From assembly GCA_045538835.1 (NCBI GenBank), contig JAZQEF010000017.1:1-18790 (forward strand): 18,790 bases of DNA, in the 5' to 3' direction. The notes beneath the pieces are model-generated. The model did not search any database and had not been told where the DNA came from. It saw nothing but the letters and a program-made list of their open reading frames with translations. Below, piece after piece: positions 7,601 to 16,097 of the stretch (positions are counted from its first letter, which is position 1; every line of letters begins with the position of its first letter). Source of the DNA: RGIG6165 sp045538835 (GTDB taxonomy: Bacteria; Bacillota; Clostridia; Oscillospirales; Feifaniaceae). A program made the translations under genes and the position numbers.

Positions 7601-8840
7601 GGACGCAGTGCTCTTTACCGAGGAAATGAAAAAAGATTATACCATTCTCATTCCCGATATGCTGCCAATGCATTTTGATATACTCTCAAAGACGCTGGAA
7701 GCATATGGCTACAAGACAAAACTTTTGCATACACGAGGAAGAGAAATAGCAGAAACAGGACTTAAATACGTTCACAACGATACCTGTTATCCTGCGATAC
7801 TTGTTATAGGTCAGTTTATAAATGCTTTGCAGACGGGCGGGTACGATCCCGAAAAAACTGCGCTTATGCTTATGCAGACGGGCGGCGGCTGCCGTGCATC
7901 AAACTATGTTTCGCTGCTCAGAAAAGCGCTCGCAAAGGCAGGGTATCCACAGGTGCCTGTCATCTCACTCAACTTTAACGGTATAGAAAAGCATCCCGGC
8001 TTTAAGATGTCTGTGAGTCTGATAAAAAGAATGCTCTATGCACTTCTTGCAGGTGATTTGCTGATGTGCCTTGAAAATCAGTGTAAGCCCTATGAGATAA
8101 ATGAGGGGGACACAGACAAACTCTGCGCAAAATGGACTGAAAAATACGGCAAACTGCTCGGACCTGAGGGTAAATTTTCCTATGGAAAGATGAAAAAGTA
8201 TTATGCTCAGACCGTTTCTGATTTTGAAGCGGTACCCCGCAAAAAAGAAAAGAGAGTCAAGGTCGGCGTGGTTGGCGAGATATATGTAAAATTTGCGCCG
8301 CTTGGGAATAATAATCTAAATGATTTCCTCATATCAGAGGGGGCAGAGGTGGTTGTGCCCGGTGTGGTGGACTTTATTCTCTACTGTGTTTATAACAGTG
8401 TTGCGGATTCAAAACTCTACGGCATTAAACCCGTTGTGGGTGTTGCCGCAAAATGTTTGTATAAGTATATTCTCGGCAAGCAGCAGGACATTATAGATAT
8501 CATATCAAAAAGTTCGTATGAGCCTATGAGCCGTGCGGATATCGCAAGAAAACTGGCGGCTGATTATATTGGAATCGGCGCAAAGATGGGTGAAGGGTGG
8601 CTTCTCACGGGCGAGATGCTTGAACTCATACACAGCGGCGTAAAGAATATTGTCTGCACACAGCCTTTCGGCTGTCTGCCCAATCATATCAGCGGAAAGG
8701 GTATGATGAAGCCGCTGACTGAGCGAAATCCCGGTGTAAATATTGTTGCGATAGACTATGACGCTTCTCAGACGGCGGTAAATCAACAAAACAGAATAAA
8801 ATTAATGCTTGCAAATGCACTAAGAGAAACTGTCCTATAA
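7593..8840 (+). CDS. 2-hydroxyacyl-CoA dehydratase-like protein, separate C-terminal part of the large activase
   Basis: A 415-aa protein resembling the C-terminal part of large fused activase/dehydratase-like proteins (COG3581-type). Visible features are an N-terminal YTILIPDMLPMHF, the cysteine-containing YVHNDTCYPA and GGGCRASNY, PLGNNNLNDFL, and a C-terminal TQPFGCLPNHISGKG with a further cysteine. These cysteines are plausible iron-sulfur ligands, as in HgdB/BcrC-type dehydratases and double-cubane cluster proteins. The ATG at 7593 follows GAGAGGAG with 8-nt spacing; upstream in-frame TTG and ATG codons overlap that ribosome binding site. The start overlaps the activase stop by 8 nt, so both are probably made in equal amounts and act as a complex. 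Reaction unknown. Confidence 0.8.
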   Translation: MYKDAVLFTEEMKKDYTILIPDMLPMHFDILSKTLEAYGYKTKLLHTRGREIAETGLKYVHNDTCYPAILVIGQFINALQTGGYDPEKTALMLMQTGGGCRASNYVSLLRKALAKAGYPQVPVISLNFNGIEKHPGFKMSVSLIKRMLYALLAGDLLMCLENQCKPYEINEGDTDKLCAKWTEKYGKLLGPEGKFSYGKMKKYYAQTVSDFEAVPRKKEKRVKVGVVGEIYVKFAPLGNNNLNDFLISEGAEVVVPGVVDFILYCVYNSVADSKLYGIKPVVGVAAKCLYKYILGKQQDIIDIISKSSYEPMSRADIARKLAADYIGIGAKMGEGWLLTGEMLELIHSGVKNIVCTQPFGCLPNHISGKGMMKPLTERNPGVNIVAIDYDASQTAVNQQNRIKLMLANALRETVL

Positions 8841-8852
8841 GGACAGTTTTTT
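8827..8852 (+). terminator. Intrinsic terminator closing the marR-ABC-activase operon
   Basis: AAACTGTCC (8827-8835) pairs perfectly with GGACAGTTT (8841-8849) around a 5-nt loop and ends in six Ts. The stop codon TAA (8838-8840) lies inside the loop, so the hairpin overlaps the end of the gene. Confidence 0.85.
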
Positions 8853-8915
8853 CTTATGTATATTTATTTTTTTGCGGAACATATTATCAGTAGAAGATAC
8901 TTTGGAGGTATAGTG

Positions 8916-11900
8916 ATGCAAAGAAAGCATGAAACGATGGACGGAAATACTGCAGCGGCATATGTGGCGTATGCTTTTTCTGATGCGGCGGCAATTTATC
9001 CGATAACTCCGTCATCACCTATGGCAGAGATAACTGATGTGTGGGCATCGGGAGGAAGAAAAAATCTGTTTGGAGATACTGTAAAAGTTGTGGAAATGCA
9101 GTCGGAGGCAGGCGCCGCAGGTACACTTCACGGCAGTCTTGCATCAGGTGCGCTGACGACCACCTTTACCGCTTCGCAGGGACTTCTTCTTATGATACCT
9201 AATATGTATAAAATGGCAGGCGAGGGACTGCCCTGTGTTATTCACGTTTCAGCACGAACTGTGGCAACTCATGCGCTGAGTATATTCGGAGACCACAGCG
9301 ATATATATGCCTGCCGACAGACGGGCTTTGCAATGCTTGCAGAGAGCGATGTGCAGGAGATAATGGATCTTGCGGCAGTAGCACATCTTGCTGCAATTGA
9401 GGGCAGGGTGCCTGTGCTCAATTTCTTTGACGGTTTCCGCACTTCACACGAGATACAAAAGATAGAAAAATGGGATTATGACGACCTTGAAACACTGCTT
9501 GATAACGAAGCGGTAAAGGCGTTCCGTCAACATGCGCTGAGTCCCGAAACACCTGCGATACGCGGCTCACACGAAAATGGCGATATTTATTTTCAGCACC
9601 GTGAGGTCTGCAACAAGACTTACTCAGATTTTCCCGACGTGGTGGAAAAATGTATGGACAGGGTAAATTCCCTTATAGGCACAAACTACAAACTTTTCAA
9701 CTATTACGGTGCGCCAGATGCCGAGCGTGTCATAATTGCAATGGGTTCTGTATGCAGTACGGCAGAACAGGCAATAGATATCCTTGCGGAAAAAGGCGAA
9801 AAAGTCGGACTTATAAAAGTGCACCTTTACAGACCTTTCTCTGTAAAGAGGTTTATCGAGACTCTGCCGAAAACCTGCAAAAAAATTGCTGTACTCGATA
9901 GAACAAAAGAACCCGGCTCGATCGGCGAGCCTCTGTATACCGATGTTATGTCGGCGTTATATCAGTCGGGTATAAAAGATATAACTGTCGTGGGCGGCAG
10001 ATACGGTCTTTCCTCAAAAGATACGCCCATATCAAGCCTGCTTGCCGTTTATGAAGAACTTAAAAGGGATTGCCCGAAAAATAGTTTTACCATAGGCATA
10101 AACGACGATGTTACAAATCTTTCGTTGCCCGAGGGCGAGGCGGTAGCCGACAAGGACGTTTTTGCCTGCAAATTCTTTGGACTGGGCGGTGACGGAACGG
10201 TCGGCGCAAATAAAAACTCTGTCAAGATAGTGGGTGATAATACTGACAAATATGTGCAGGCATATTTTCAGTATGACTCCAAAAAAACAGGCGGTATCAC
10301 GATATCACATCTGCGCTTTTCGGATAAAAAAATAAAATCGCCCTACTATGTCAGAAAAGCCGATTTTGTTGCCTGCCACAACCCGTCTTATATAGACAAG
10401 GGCTACAAAATGGCGGAGGATTTAAAAAGGGGCGGAACATTTCTTATCAATTGCAGTTGGACAGCAGAAGAACTATCACAGCATCTGTCGGCAAGCGCAA
10501 AAAGATATATTGCCCAAAATGACATAAAAGTCTACACCGTTGACGCTCTGAGTATAGCGGAGAAGATCGGTATGGGGCGCCGTATAAATACAGTGCTTCA
10601 GGCATCTTTTTTTGCGCTGACCAATATTATTCCGCTTGATAAAGCAAAGGAATATATAAAAGAGGCGGCATACAAGTCGTACTCCGCAAAGGGCGATGAG
10701 GTGGTAAATGCAAACTACGCCGCCATAGACGAGGGCGTCTGCGCCTATAAGAAGATAGACATTCCGCAGGATTGGATAAATGCAGCAGATACCGATGATA
10801 AGATTGAAGTAAGCGGTAAAAAAGATACGCTTAAAATGGTCAAAAACCTGCTTGAGCCGATAGCGCTTTTAAAGGGTGACAGTCTGCCCGTTTCCGCATT
10901 TAGAGATTATGCAGACGGACAGTTTATGCCGGGTGCCGCGGCTTTTGAAAAGCGAGGCGTTGCGGTCACGGTGCCTGAATGGATACCCGAAAACTGTATT
11001 CAGTGCGGAACCTGCTCATTTGTCTGTCCCCACGCCACAATTCGCACATTTTTACTAAGTGATGAGGAAGTTCAGAATGCGCCTTCGGGACTTAAAATTG
11101 CCTCTGCAAAGGGCAAAGGTTTAGAGGAGTATAAGTTCTCGGTTATGGTGTCTCCCCTTGACTGTATGGGCTGTATGGTCTGCCTCAACTCTTGTCCTGC
11201 AAACAAGGCTGGCAGACCTGCATTAGAGCAGGTGTCGCAGGAGAGTCAGGCAGGCAGACAGGCGGCATTTGAATATGCAGTCTCGTCGGTAAAAAAGAAA
11301 GAGACATCATTGCCTGTCGGAAGCTTAAAGGGAAGTCAGTTAAACAGACCGCTTTTAGAATTCCCGGGTTCGTGTGCAGGATGCGCCGAAACGGCGTATG
11401 CACGGCTTATCACACAGCTTTTCGGTGAGAGAATGTATATCTCGAATGCGACGGGTTGTTCTTCTATATGGGGAGCGCCTGCGGCTGCATCGCCGTACAC
11501 TTTTACGGCAGAGGGCAGGGGTCCTGCCTGGTCAAATTCGCTCTTTGAGGACAATGCCGAGCACGGTTTTGGTATTTATCTCGGTCAGAAAATATTGCGC
11601 GACAGGCTGATAAAGGCTGTCGGTGAAATTAAAAACTTAAGTGCGGCAGATGAGTATTTAAAGACGGTAGATGACGGAAGAGCCAATGATACCGCGACCA
11701 AAAACCTTGTTTCTGAACTTGAAAAAAGTGGGGATGCGAAGTTTTTACTTGAGAATAAAAAATGGCTCTCAAAAAAATCGGTCTGGATATTCGGCGGTGA
11801 CGGATGGGCGTACGACATCGGATACGGAGGTCTGGATCACGTGTTCTCATCAGGAGCAGATGTAAACATTTTCGTGTTTGATACAGAAGTGTATTCCAAT

Positions 11901-12416
11901 ACGGGCGGTCAGGCATCAAAGGCTACAAACAAGGGCGCAGTGGCACAGTTTGCCGTTCTCGGCAAGGAGAGCAGAAAGAAAAGTCTTGCAGAAATGGCGA
12001 TGAGTTACGGCAATGTCTATGTGGCACAGATAGCAATGGGGGCAGATATGAATCAGACCTTAAAAGCGCTCATTGCCGCCGAGAATTACAAGGGCACTTC
12101 GCTTATAATCGCTTACTCGCCCTGCGAAATGCACGGTATCAAAGGCGGTATGTCAAATTCAATGCTCGAGATGAAAAAGGCGGTCGATGCAGGATATTGG
12201 CACCTTTTCAGATACGATCCGCTCGGCTCTCCGAAATTTGTTATCGACAGTAAGGAGCCAAAGGCAAGTTATGAGGACTTTTTGGAGGGTGAGACAAGGT
12301 ACAGCCGTCTTGAACGCTTCTCGCCCGAGCGTGCAAAGGCACTCTTTGATTCAGCGGCAAAAGAGAGCAGAGAAAGATATGAGCATTTAAAGAAACTTGA
12401 AAGTCTGTACAACTGA
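8916..12416 (+). CDS. nifJ: Pyruvate:ferredoxin (flavodoxin) oxidoreductase, single-chain
   Basis: A 1166-aa homodimer-type PFOR of normal length, converting pyruvate and CoA to acetyl-CoA and CO2 while reducing ferredoxin or flavodoxin. In order: pyrimidine-binding domain I with YPITPSSPMAE (28-38), transketolase C-like and CoA domains, a two-cluster ferredoxin domain (C694/C697/C700/C704 and C750/C753/C756/C760), and the thiamine domain with the third-cluster cysteines C820, C823, C848 and C1070, the motif GGDGW (960-964) and the VYSNTGGQ segment. All expected ligands are present, so it looks functional. The ATG at 8916 follows TTTGGAGG with 7-nt spacing. A TATTAT at 8882-8887 could be a -10, but no -35 is seen. 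No terminator is visible before the next promoter. Ferredoxin reduced here is a plausible electron source for the upstream activase. Confidence 0.97.
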   Translation: MQRKHETMDGNTAAAYVAYAFSDAAAIYPITPSSPMAEITDVWASGGRKNLFGDTVKVVEMQSEAGAAGTLHGSLASGALTTTFTASQGLLLMIPNMYKMAGEGLPCVIHVSARTVATHALSIFGDHSDIYACRQTGFAMLAESDVQEIMDLAAVAHLAAIEGRVPVLNFFDGFRTSHEIQKIEKWDYDDLETLLDNEAVKAFRQHALSPETPAIRGSHENGDIYFQHREVCNKTYSDFPDVVEKCMDRVNSLIGTNYKLFNYYGAPDAERVIIAMGSVCSTAEQAIDILAEKGEKVGLIKVHLYRPFSVKRFIETLPKTCKKIAVLDRTKEPGSIGEPLYTDVMSALYQSGIKDITVVGGRYGLSSKDTPISSLLAVYEELKRDCPKNSFTIGINDDVTNLSLPEGEAVADKDVFACKFFGLGGDGTVGANKNSVKIVGDNTDKYVQAYFQYDSKKTGGITISHLRFSDKKIKSPYYVRKADFVACHNPSYIDKGYKMAEDLKRGGTFLINCSWTAEELSQHLSASAKRYIAQNDIKVYTVDALSIAEKIGMGRRINTVLQASFFALTNIIPLDKAKEYIKEAAYKSYSAKGDEVVNANYAAIDEGVCAYKKIDIPQDWINAADTDDKIEVSGKKDTLKMVKNLLEPIALLKGDSLPVSAFRDYADGQFMPGAAAFEKRGVAVTVPEWIPENCIQCGTCSFVCPHATIRTFLLSDEEVQNAPSGLKIASAKGKGLEEYKFSVMVSPLDCMGCMVCLNSCPANKAGRPALEQVSQESQAGRQAAFEYAVSSVKKKETSLPVGSLKGSQLNRPLLEFPGSCAGCAETAYARLITQLFGERMYISNATGCSSIWGAPAAASPYTFTAEGRGPAWSNSLFEDNAEHGFGIYLGQKILRDRLIKAVGEIKNLSAADEYLKTVDDGRANDTATKNLVSELEKSGDAKFLLENKKWLSKKSVWIFGGDGWAYDIGYGGLDHVFSSGADVNIFVFDTEVYSNTGGQASKATNKGAVAQFAVLGKESRKKSLAEMAMSYGNVYVAQIAMGADMNQTLKALIAAENYKGTSLIIAYSPCEMHGIKGGMSNSMLEMKKAVDAGYWHLFRYDPLGSPKFVIDSKEPKASYEDFLEGETRYSRLERFSPERAKALFDSAAKESRERYEHLKKLESLYN

Positions 12417-12446
12417 AGGTAAATGTCGGAAATTGTCGTAATATTG

Positions 12447-12475
12447 TTGAAAGGGATTTTATAATCCTGTATAAT
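12447..12475 (+). promoter_or_regulatory. Sigma-A-type promoter of the SLH-GH25 gene
   Basis: TTGAAA (12447-12452), 17 nt, TATAAT (12470-12475). Transcription should start near 12481-12483, inside the first arm of the hairpin at 12479-12502. Confidence 0.8.
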
Positions 12476-12478
12476 ATT

Positions 12479-12502
12479 CCCGTGACGTTATTTCGTCACG
12501 GG
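12479..12502 (+). promoter_or_regulatory. Perfect inverted repeat at the transcript start, overlapping the ribosome binding site
   Basis: CCCGTGACG (12479-12487), loop TTATTT, CGTCACGGG (12494-12502). The second arm shares GGG with the Shine-Dalgarno GGGAGGG (12500-12506) just before the ATG at 12510. There is no T-tract, so it is not an ordinary terminator. It could be a DNA operator over the start site, a 5' hairpin protecting the mRNA, or a fold that limits ribosome access. Confidence 0.6.
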
Positions 12503-12509
12503 AGGGACA

Positions 12510-13862
12510 ATGAAAAGATACTTATGTTTAATACTTGCGGTGATTATGTGTGTGCTTTCAATGCCTGCATATGCCGTTTTATACAGCGATGTGGCGGAGG
12601 ATAACTGGTTTTATCCGTATGTCAGCGATTTGAGTGAAAAGAATATAGTCGGCGGCTATCCCGACGGCAGTTTCAACCCTTACGGAAATGTTACGCTGGG
12701 CGAAGCACTCAAACTTATACTTCTTGCGGCAGGTATTCATGCGCAGGAGCCTGCGGATAACCACTGGGCAGGCGGATACCTTAAATATGCCCTTGAAAAG
12801 AAATATATTTCCGATAAAACGGTGAGCGACCTTGATGAACATATAGACAGACTTACCATAGTTACAGTTGCCGCAAAGGCGCTTGAAGTGAGCGAGTCGA
12901 AAAATCAGACGCCTTTTTCGGATGTTGATGACAAACTTGTCACCGCTATGGTCGATGAAGGTATCATTGAGGGCAGTGTTGACCTGATGGGAAACAAGGT
13001 GTTTGAACCAAGCAGTTTTCTCACCAGAGCAGAGGTCTCTGCTATCGTTTACCGAATAAATACAACAGATGTGCACGAAGGTCAGATAGAGTACCGTGAC
13101 AAGTGGTATGACATTCTGCCCGATGTTCCAAAAAGTTCGTATGACACAAGCCTTTTTATAAAAGATGAAAACGGTGTGATGACATATGCCGATGAGAGCA
13201 GGGAAACACACATCGGTATTGATGTGTCAAGTCATCAGGGTGAGATAGATTGGCAGAAAGTTGCCGCATCGGGAATAGAATTTGTGTTTGTCAGAGTCGG
13301 TTACAGAGGCTACGGCAAGAGCGGCAGTTTAAATGCAGATAAATATTATAAGCAGAACATCGAGGGCGCAAAGGCGGCAGGTCTTAAGGTGGGAGTCTAT
13401 TTCTTCTCACAGGCAATTTCAATGACTGAGGCCATCGAAGAAGCGAGAATGACACTTGATCTTATTAAGGGTTACGAGATAGATTACCCCATAGTTTTTG
13501 ACTGGGAGATAATAGGAACTACGACGGCAAGAACGGACAATGTAAACACAGTAACGCTCTGCTCGGCGGCAAACGTTTTTTGTGATGTCGTTGAGGGCGC
13601 AGGCTACACGCCTATGGTATATTTTAATAAGCATCTCGGTTATACAAAATACGATTTAAGCACAGTGACAGATCATTATTTCTGGTATGCGCAGTATAAT
13701 AATATACCCGATTTTTACTATGATTTTGACATATGGCAGTACACCTCAACAGGCAGAGTGGACGGCATCAAAGGCGATGTTGATATGAACATTAGTTTCA
13801 CTGATTTTGGGGCACCAAAAGAACTACCTGATGAAGAGGAAGAAGATCCTGTGAATAAATAA
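12510..13862 (+). CDS. Secreted SLH-domain GH25 muramidase (lysozyme-like)
   Basis: A 450-aa exported protein. A signal peptide (about residues 1-22, ending AYA) is followed by SLH-type repeats (about 26-75, 83-125 and 136-184; YSDV...WFYPYVSDL, GGYPDGSFNP, FSDVDDKLVTAMVDEGIIEG, LTRAEVSAIV) that anchor proteins to secondary wall polymers. The C-terminal GH25 domain (about 234-434) carries the family's GIDVSSHQG with D238 and the DWE acidic pair D331/E333, so muramidase activity on peptidoglycan is expected. It ends in an acidic tail. It has its own promoter and is followed by a strong hairpin, so it is probably monocistronic. A role in wall turnover or attack on other cells is inferred from the domains. 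Confidence 0.92.
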   Translation: MKRYLCLILAVIMCVLSMPAYAVLYSDVAEDNWFYPYVSDLSEKNIVGGYPDGSFNPYGNVTLGEALKLILLAAGIHAQEPADNHWAGGYLKYALEKKYISDKTVSDLDEHIDRLTIVTVAAKALEVSESKNQTPFSDVDDKLVTAMVDEGIIEGSVDLMGNKVFEPSSFLTRAEVSAIVYRINTTDVHEGQIEYRDKWYDILPDVPKSSYDTSLFIKDENGVMTYADESRETHIGIDVSSHQGEIDWQKVAASGIEFVFVRVGYRGYGKSGSLNADKYYKQNIEGAKAAGLKVGVYFFSQAISMTEAIEEARMTLDLIKGYEIDYPIVFDWEIIGTTTARTDNVNTVTLCSAANVFCDVVEGAGYTPMVYFNKHLGYTKYDLSTVTDHYFWYAQYNNIPDFYYDFDIWQYTSTGRVDGIKGDVDMNISFTDFGAPKELPDEEEEDPVNK

Positions 13863-13887
13863 GTTTATTAAAAACCAAACAATAAAA

Positions 13888-13914
13888 AACAACCCCGTTT
13901 TAAACGGGGTTGTT
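13888..13914 (+). terminator. Terminator of the SLH-GH25 gene
   Basis: AACAACCCCGTTT (13888-13900) pairs perfectly with AAACGGGGTTGTT (13902-13914), preceded by an A-tract (13884-13889). The following T-run is weak (GCTTTA), but the stem is long and stands 26 nt after the stop codon. Confidence 0.75.
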
Positions 13915-14135
13915 GCTTTACGTAGAATAAAATGGTAGAATAAAGTAAGATCAGCAGTTTTGCATACGACTTTGCGGGAAACATGACCTCGAATTAGGGT
14001 GAAACGAACATGGTGTAGCCACAAAATATCTTGCAAATTATACATATTGTTTACTTGGGGAGAAAAACATAAGGAATTAGTAGGGATAATAAGTCCAGAG
14101 ACTTAGTTTATAACAGTTTTTTAAGTAGAATAGAA
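13915..14135. other. Non-coding AT-rich stretch with short direct repeats
   Basis: No convincing gene was found. GTAGAATAAA occurs twice with a 13-bp period (13922-13931 and 13935-13944), and a related AGTAGAATAGAAT lies at 14124-14136. A more GC-rich core (about 13945-14040) is bounded by TTTGCA and TGCAAA, which could pair, but I could not fit it to a known riboswitch or RNA family. It may be decayed or transferred DNA. Confidence 0.3.
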
Positions 14136-14164
14136 TTAACAAGAAATAACATTGTTGATACAAT
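14136..14164 (+). promoter_or_regulatory. Sigma-A-type promoter of the 139-aa gene
   Basis: TTAACA (14136-14141), 17 nt, TACAAT (14159-14164), each one base from consensus. The predicted start near 14171 leaves a leader of about 22 nt containing the ribosome binding site. Confidence 0.65.
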
Positions 14165-14192
14165 ACCTTTCAGAAACAAGGGGGAATAAACA

Positions 14193-14612
14193 ATGAAAAA
14201 ATTGCTTTTTATTATGGGAATAGCCTTGTTGGTGCTATTTGTTATTTTTGGCTCTATATATGTGATAGACCATAAAAGAATGGATAACAATGAAACTGTT
14301 GTATTTTCAACTTGGGGCAAGCAGTATGTTCCGGCTGTTGAAATTACTCCGCAAACAGCAATAGAAAATGTCAAGAAAAAACTTGATAAAAAAAGCATTA
14401 AAACAATTACAAACTTTGACAATCCTAAAATTGAAGAAGTAGTATTTGATACACAGCCATCAATACATTATTTTGAAGATAAAATTGATATTGTTGAAAA
14501 AGACTTATATAAAATTACTTTTAATACAACACAGGATGGGTTGTTAGGACCTATGGTTTTTTATGTTGATAAATCGAGTGGTGTTATAATAGGAACAGAA
14601 TATAGATACTAA
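14193..14612 (+). CDS. Membrane-anchored or secreted small protein of unknown function
   Basis: A 139-aa protein with two basic residues and a hydrophobic stretch (about residues 4-25) lacking a clear cleavage site, then a soluble extracytoplasmic domain. The domain contains VVFSTWGKQYVP (36-47), a lysine-rich helix (55-69) and a C-terminal beta-rich segment with FYVDKSSGVIIGTEYRY, similar in style to PepSY-like or lipoprotein domain endings. AAGGGGGA precedes the ATG by about 7 nt, and a good promoter stands at 14136-14164. The gene is markedly richer in A/T and in AAA/ATT codons than its neighbours, which suggests a separate origin. Convergent with the operon ending at 14845. I do not recognise the family. 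Confidence 0.75.
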   Translation: MKKLLFIMGIALLVLFVIFGSIYVIDHKRMDNNETVVFSTWGKQYVPAVEITPQTAIENVKKKLDKKSIKTITNFDNPKIEEVVFDTQPSIHYFEDKIDIVEKDLYKITFNTTQDGLLGPMVFYVDKSSGVIIGTEYRY

Positions 14613-14738
14613 TTTAAATTGACTAAAAAATTGAGATTAATTCCTACACTTGATTAACAAAGCCAAAATTTTCTAAAGATATAAAAAGGTTTATACATTT
14701 TGGATGGAACATATTTCATCTTTGAAAAACAGATAAAA

Positions 14739-14785
14739 AACACCCCTTATGGAAGAATTAACTTTCATAAGGGGTGTTGTCTTTT
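14739..14785. terminator. Bidirectional terminator between convergent genes
   Basis: CACCCCTTATGGAAG (14741-14755) pairs with CTTTCATAAGGGGTG (14762-14776), with one G-T pair and a 6-nt loop. An A-tract lies on the left and TTGTCTTTT on the right. It can end both the 139-aa gene and the minus-strand operon whose last stop codon is at 14845. Confidence 0.8.
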
Positions 14786-14844
14786 CACTGCCGGTAATAT
14801 ATGGAAAATAATACCAATAATGTATATAACGGTTACGGCTTTTA

Positions 14845-15216
14845 TTATTTTATAAGTTCGTCTGTAAGGCGGATTATTTCGGGGGCGATCTTCTCTCTTT
14901 CCTTTTGGGCAACGCGCTTGTAAAGAGGATATGCAAAGGAAATGACGGCAATACCCACAACTCCGATGATGATGCCGGGAATAAACCATTTGCCTGTCCA
15001 CACCATAGCCAGACTCATGCCAAGTCCCAACAAAAGAGTGCCGATGATACCCAAGGCAAGCGATTCGGCTGTTGCCTTCTGCGTAACGCCGTTATCAAGG
15101 CGGCGGAGAAGTTCCATTTTATCTTCTTCCTGCGGGATATATTTCTTTCTTATATTTTTTATTTCCTCCTGCTGTTTTGCAGAGTAGGTATAATTAAAAG
15201 TTTCTTTATCTTCCAT
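14845..15216 (-). CDS. Small two-TM membrane protein, paralogue of the gene at 17916-18278
   Basis: A 123-aa protein with a charged N-terminal helix (residues 1-48), two membrane segments (about 52-72 and 76-97) separated by a short turn, and a basic amphipathic C-terminal helix. It shares with the protein at 17916-18278 the pattern IRxxYxxxE, LxxLDxxV, GMSLxM, IGVxGI near a YPxxK, and RxKxAxxIIxLxDxxxK. This is clear homology within one locus, though I cannot name the family. Last gene of the TCS operon; its start overlaps the upstream stop by 11 nt, with AAGGGAG placed inside that gene's end. A role in the same membrane response is inferred from position. Confidence 0.8.
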   Translation of the reverse strand: MEDKETFNYTYSAKQQEEIKNIRKKYIPQEEDKMELLRRLDNGVTQKATAESLALGIIGTLLLGLGMSLAMVWTGKWFIPGIIIGVVGIAVISFAYPLYKRVAQKEREKIAPEIIRLTDELIK

Positions 15217-16096
15217 TTGTGTACTCCCTTAATTTTTTTATTTCTTTTGTGCCGTAAATTATGAGATATGCAGACATAAAAATAACTATGGCACTTATTC
15301 CTGCGCCTGTCGAGGCTATCATTGTTCTGCGGAATGCAGGTGACTCCGCAGTGCCGAACTGTGTGAGCATTGCCGTTTCAAGCGACAGCATTGAAACAAG
15401 CGCTGCGGTCAGATCTATCATTTTTGTCGCAGACATTACGGGACTGTCATATTTGCGGTATTTTATAAGGTTTATGACAGAAATCGTGGTGACATAAAAT
15501 GTGTACATTGCCGTCACATAAATAAGGATACCGTGATACTCATAACCCTTGTCCTGATACAGTATCATAAGCACGGCACATGACAGCGTTAAATTTATTG
15601 TCATAAGAATAATGCCGCAAAGCCGTGAACGTTTTAGTTCGAGAATACGGTCATTATATATGACTGTTCTTCCGACAAATCTAAGCAGCAGAAAGCGCAT
15701 TGCCGATAATATAGTATAGTAACCTGCGAGAATCGCAAACCATACAGAACGGTATAAAAAATACGAAACTATATTTACCGCAACATATAAAAGATTGACC
15801 GCGAGTGAGCGATAGAGTGAAACGTGTGTTTTAAACACAACATCTGTCATATATCGGCTGCCAAAGGGATTTTTTAAAAATTTTTCTTTTAAAGTTTTAT
15901 AATAACGCGGCAGATTACGGTAAAGGTCGGCACTTATTACCGTAAGTGTATAAAATGACAGGACATATACCGCATATGCTATGGGTGAAGTATCAAGCCC
16001 GTTTATAAAAATATATACCAAAGAGACTGCGCAGAGCAGAGTCAGCACCGCCGTCAAAATTCGTGGTATAAAGAGAAATTTTTTTATAGTTTTCAT
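15206..16096 (-). CDS. Polytopic (about 8-TM) membrane protein of unknown function, TCS-associated
   Basis: A 296-aa integral membrane protein with hydrophobic segments near residues 8-31, 37-56, 93-114, 116-138, 158-180, 186-210, 222-244 and 258-281, a basic cytoplasmic loop (about 58-90), and a basic C-terminus. No catalytic or transporter signature was recognised. Its ATG follows the kinase stop with one base between (TGA-T-ATG), and it overlaps the next gene by 11 nt, so it is made together with the kinase. Because the kinase has almost no external sensor domain, this protein is a candidate sensing or signalling partner; that is inference from operon structure. Confidence 0.8.
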   Translation of the reverse strand: MKTIKKFLFIPRILTAVLTLLCAVSLVYIFINGLDTSPIAYAVYVLSFYTLTVISADLYRNLPRYYKTLKEKFLKNPFGSRYMTDVVFKTHVSLYRSLAVNLLYVAVNIVSYFLYRSVWFAILAGYYTILSAMRFLLLRFVGRTVIYNDRILELKRSRLCGIILMTINLTLSCAVLMILYQDKGYEYHGILIYVTAMYTFYVTTISVINLIKYRKYDSPVMSATKMIDLTAALVSMLSLETAMLTQFGTAESPAFRRTMIASTGAGISAIVIFMSAYLIIYGTKEIKKLREYTNGR

Positions 16097-16097
16097 A

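Noticed and set aside
8855..8915. Promoter for the pyruvate:ferredoxin oxidoreductase gene
   Set aside because: TATATT, TATTAT and GATACT could serve as -10 elements, but none has an acceptable -35 at 16-18 nt, and the last one would put the start inside the ribosome binding site.
12579..13211. Minus-strand open frame of 210 codons opposite the SLH-GH25 gene
   Set aside because: The opposite strand encodes clear SLH and GH25 motifs with promoter and signal peptide; the minus frame shows none.
13945..14040. Possible riboswitch or structured RNA
   Set aside because: Only short pairings are seen and no known motif could be matched. It lies far from the next start codon, with a separate good promoter in between.
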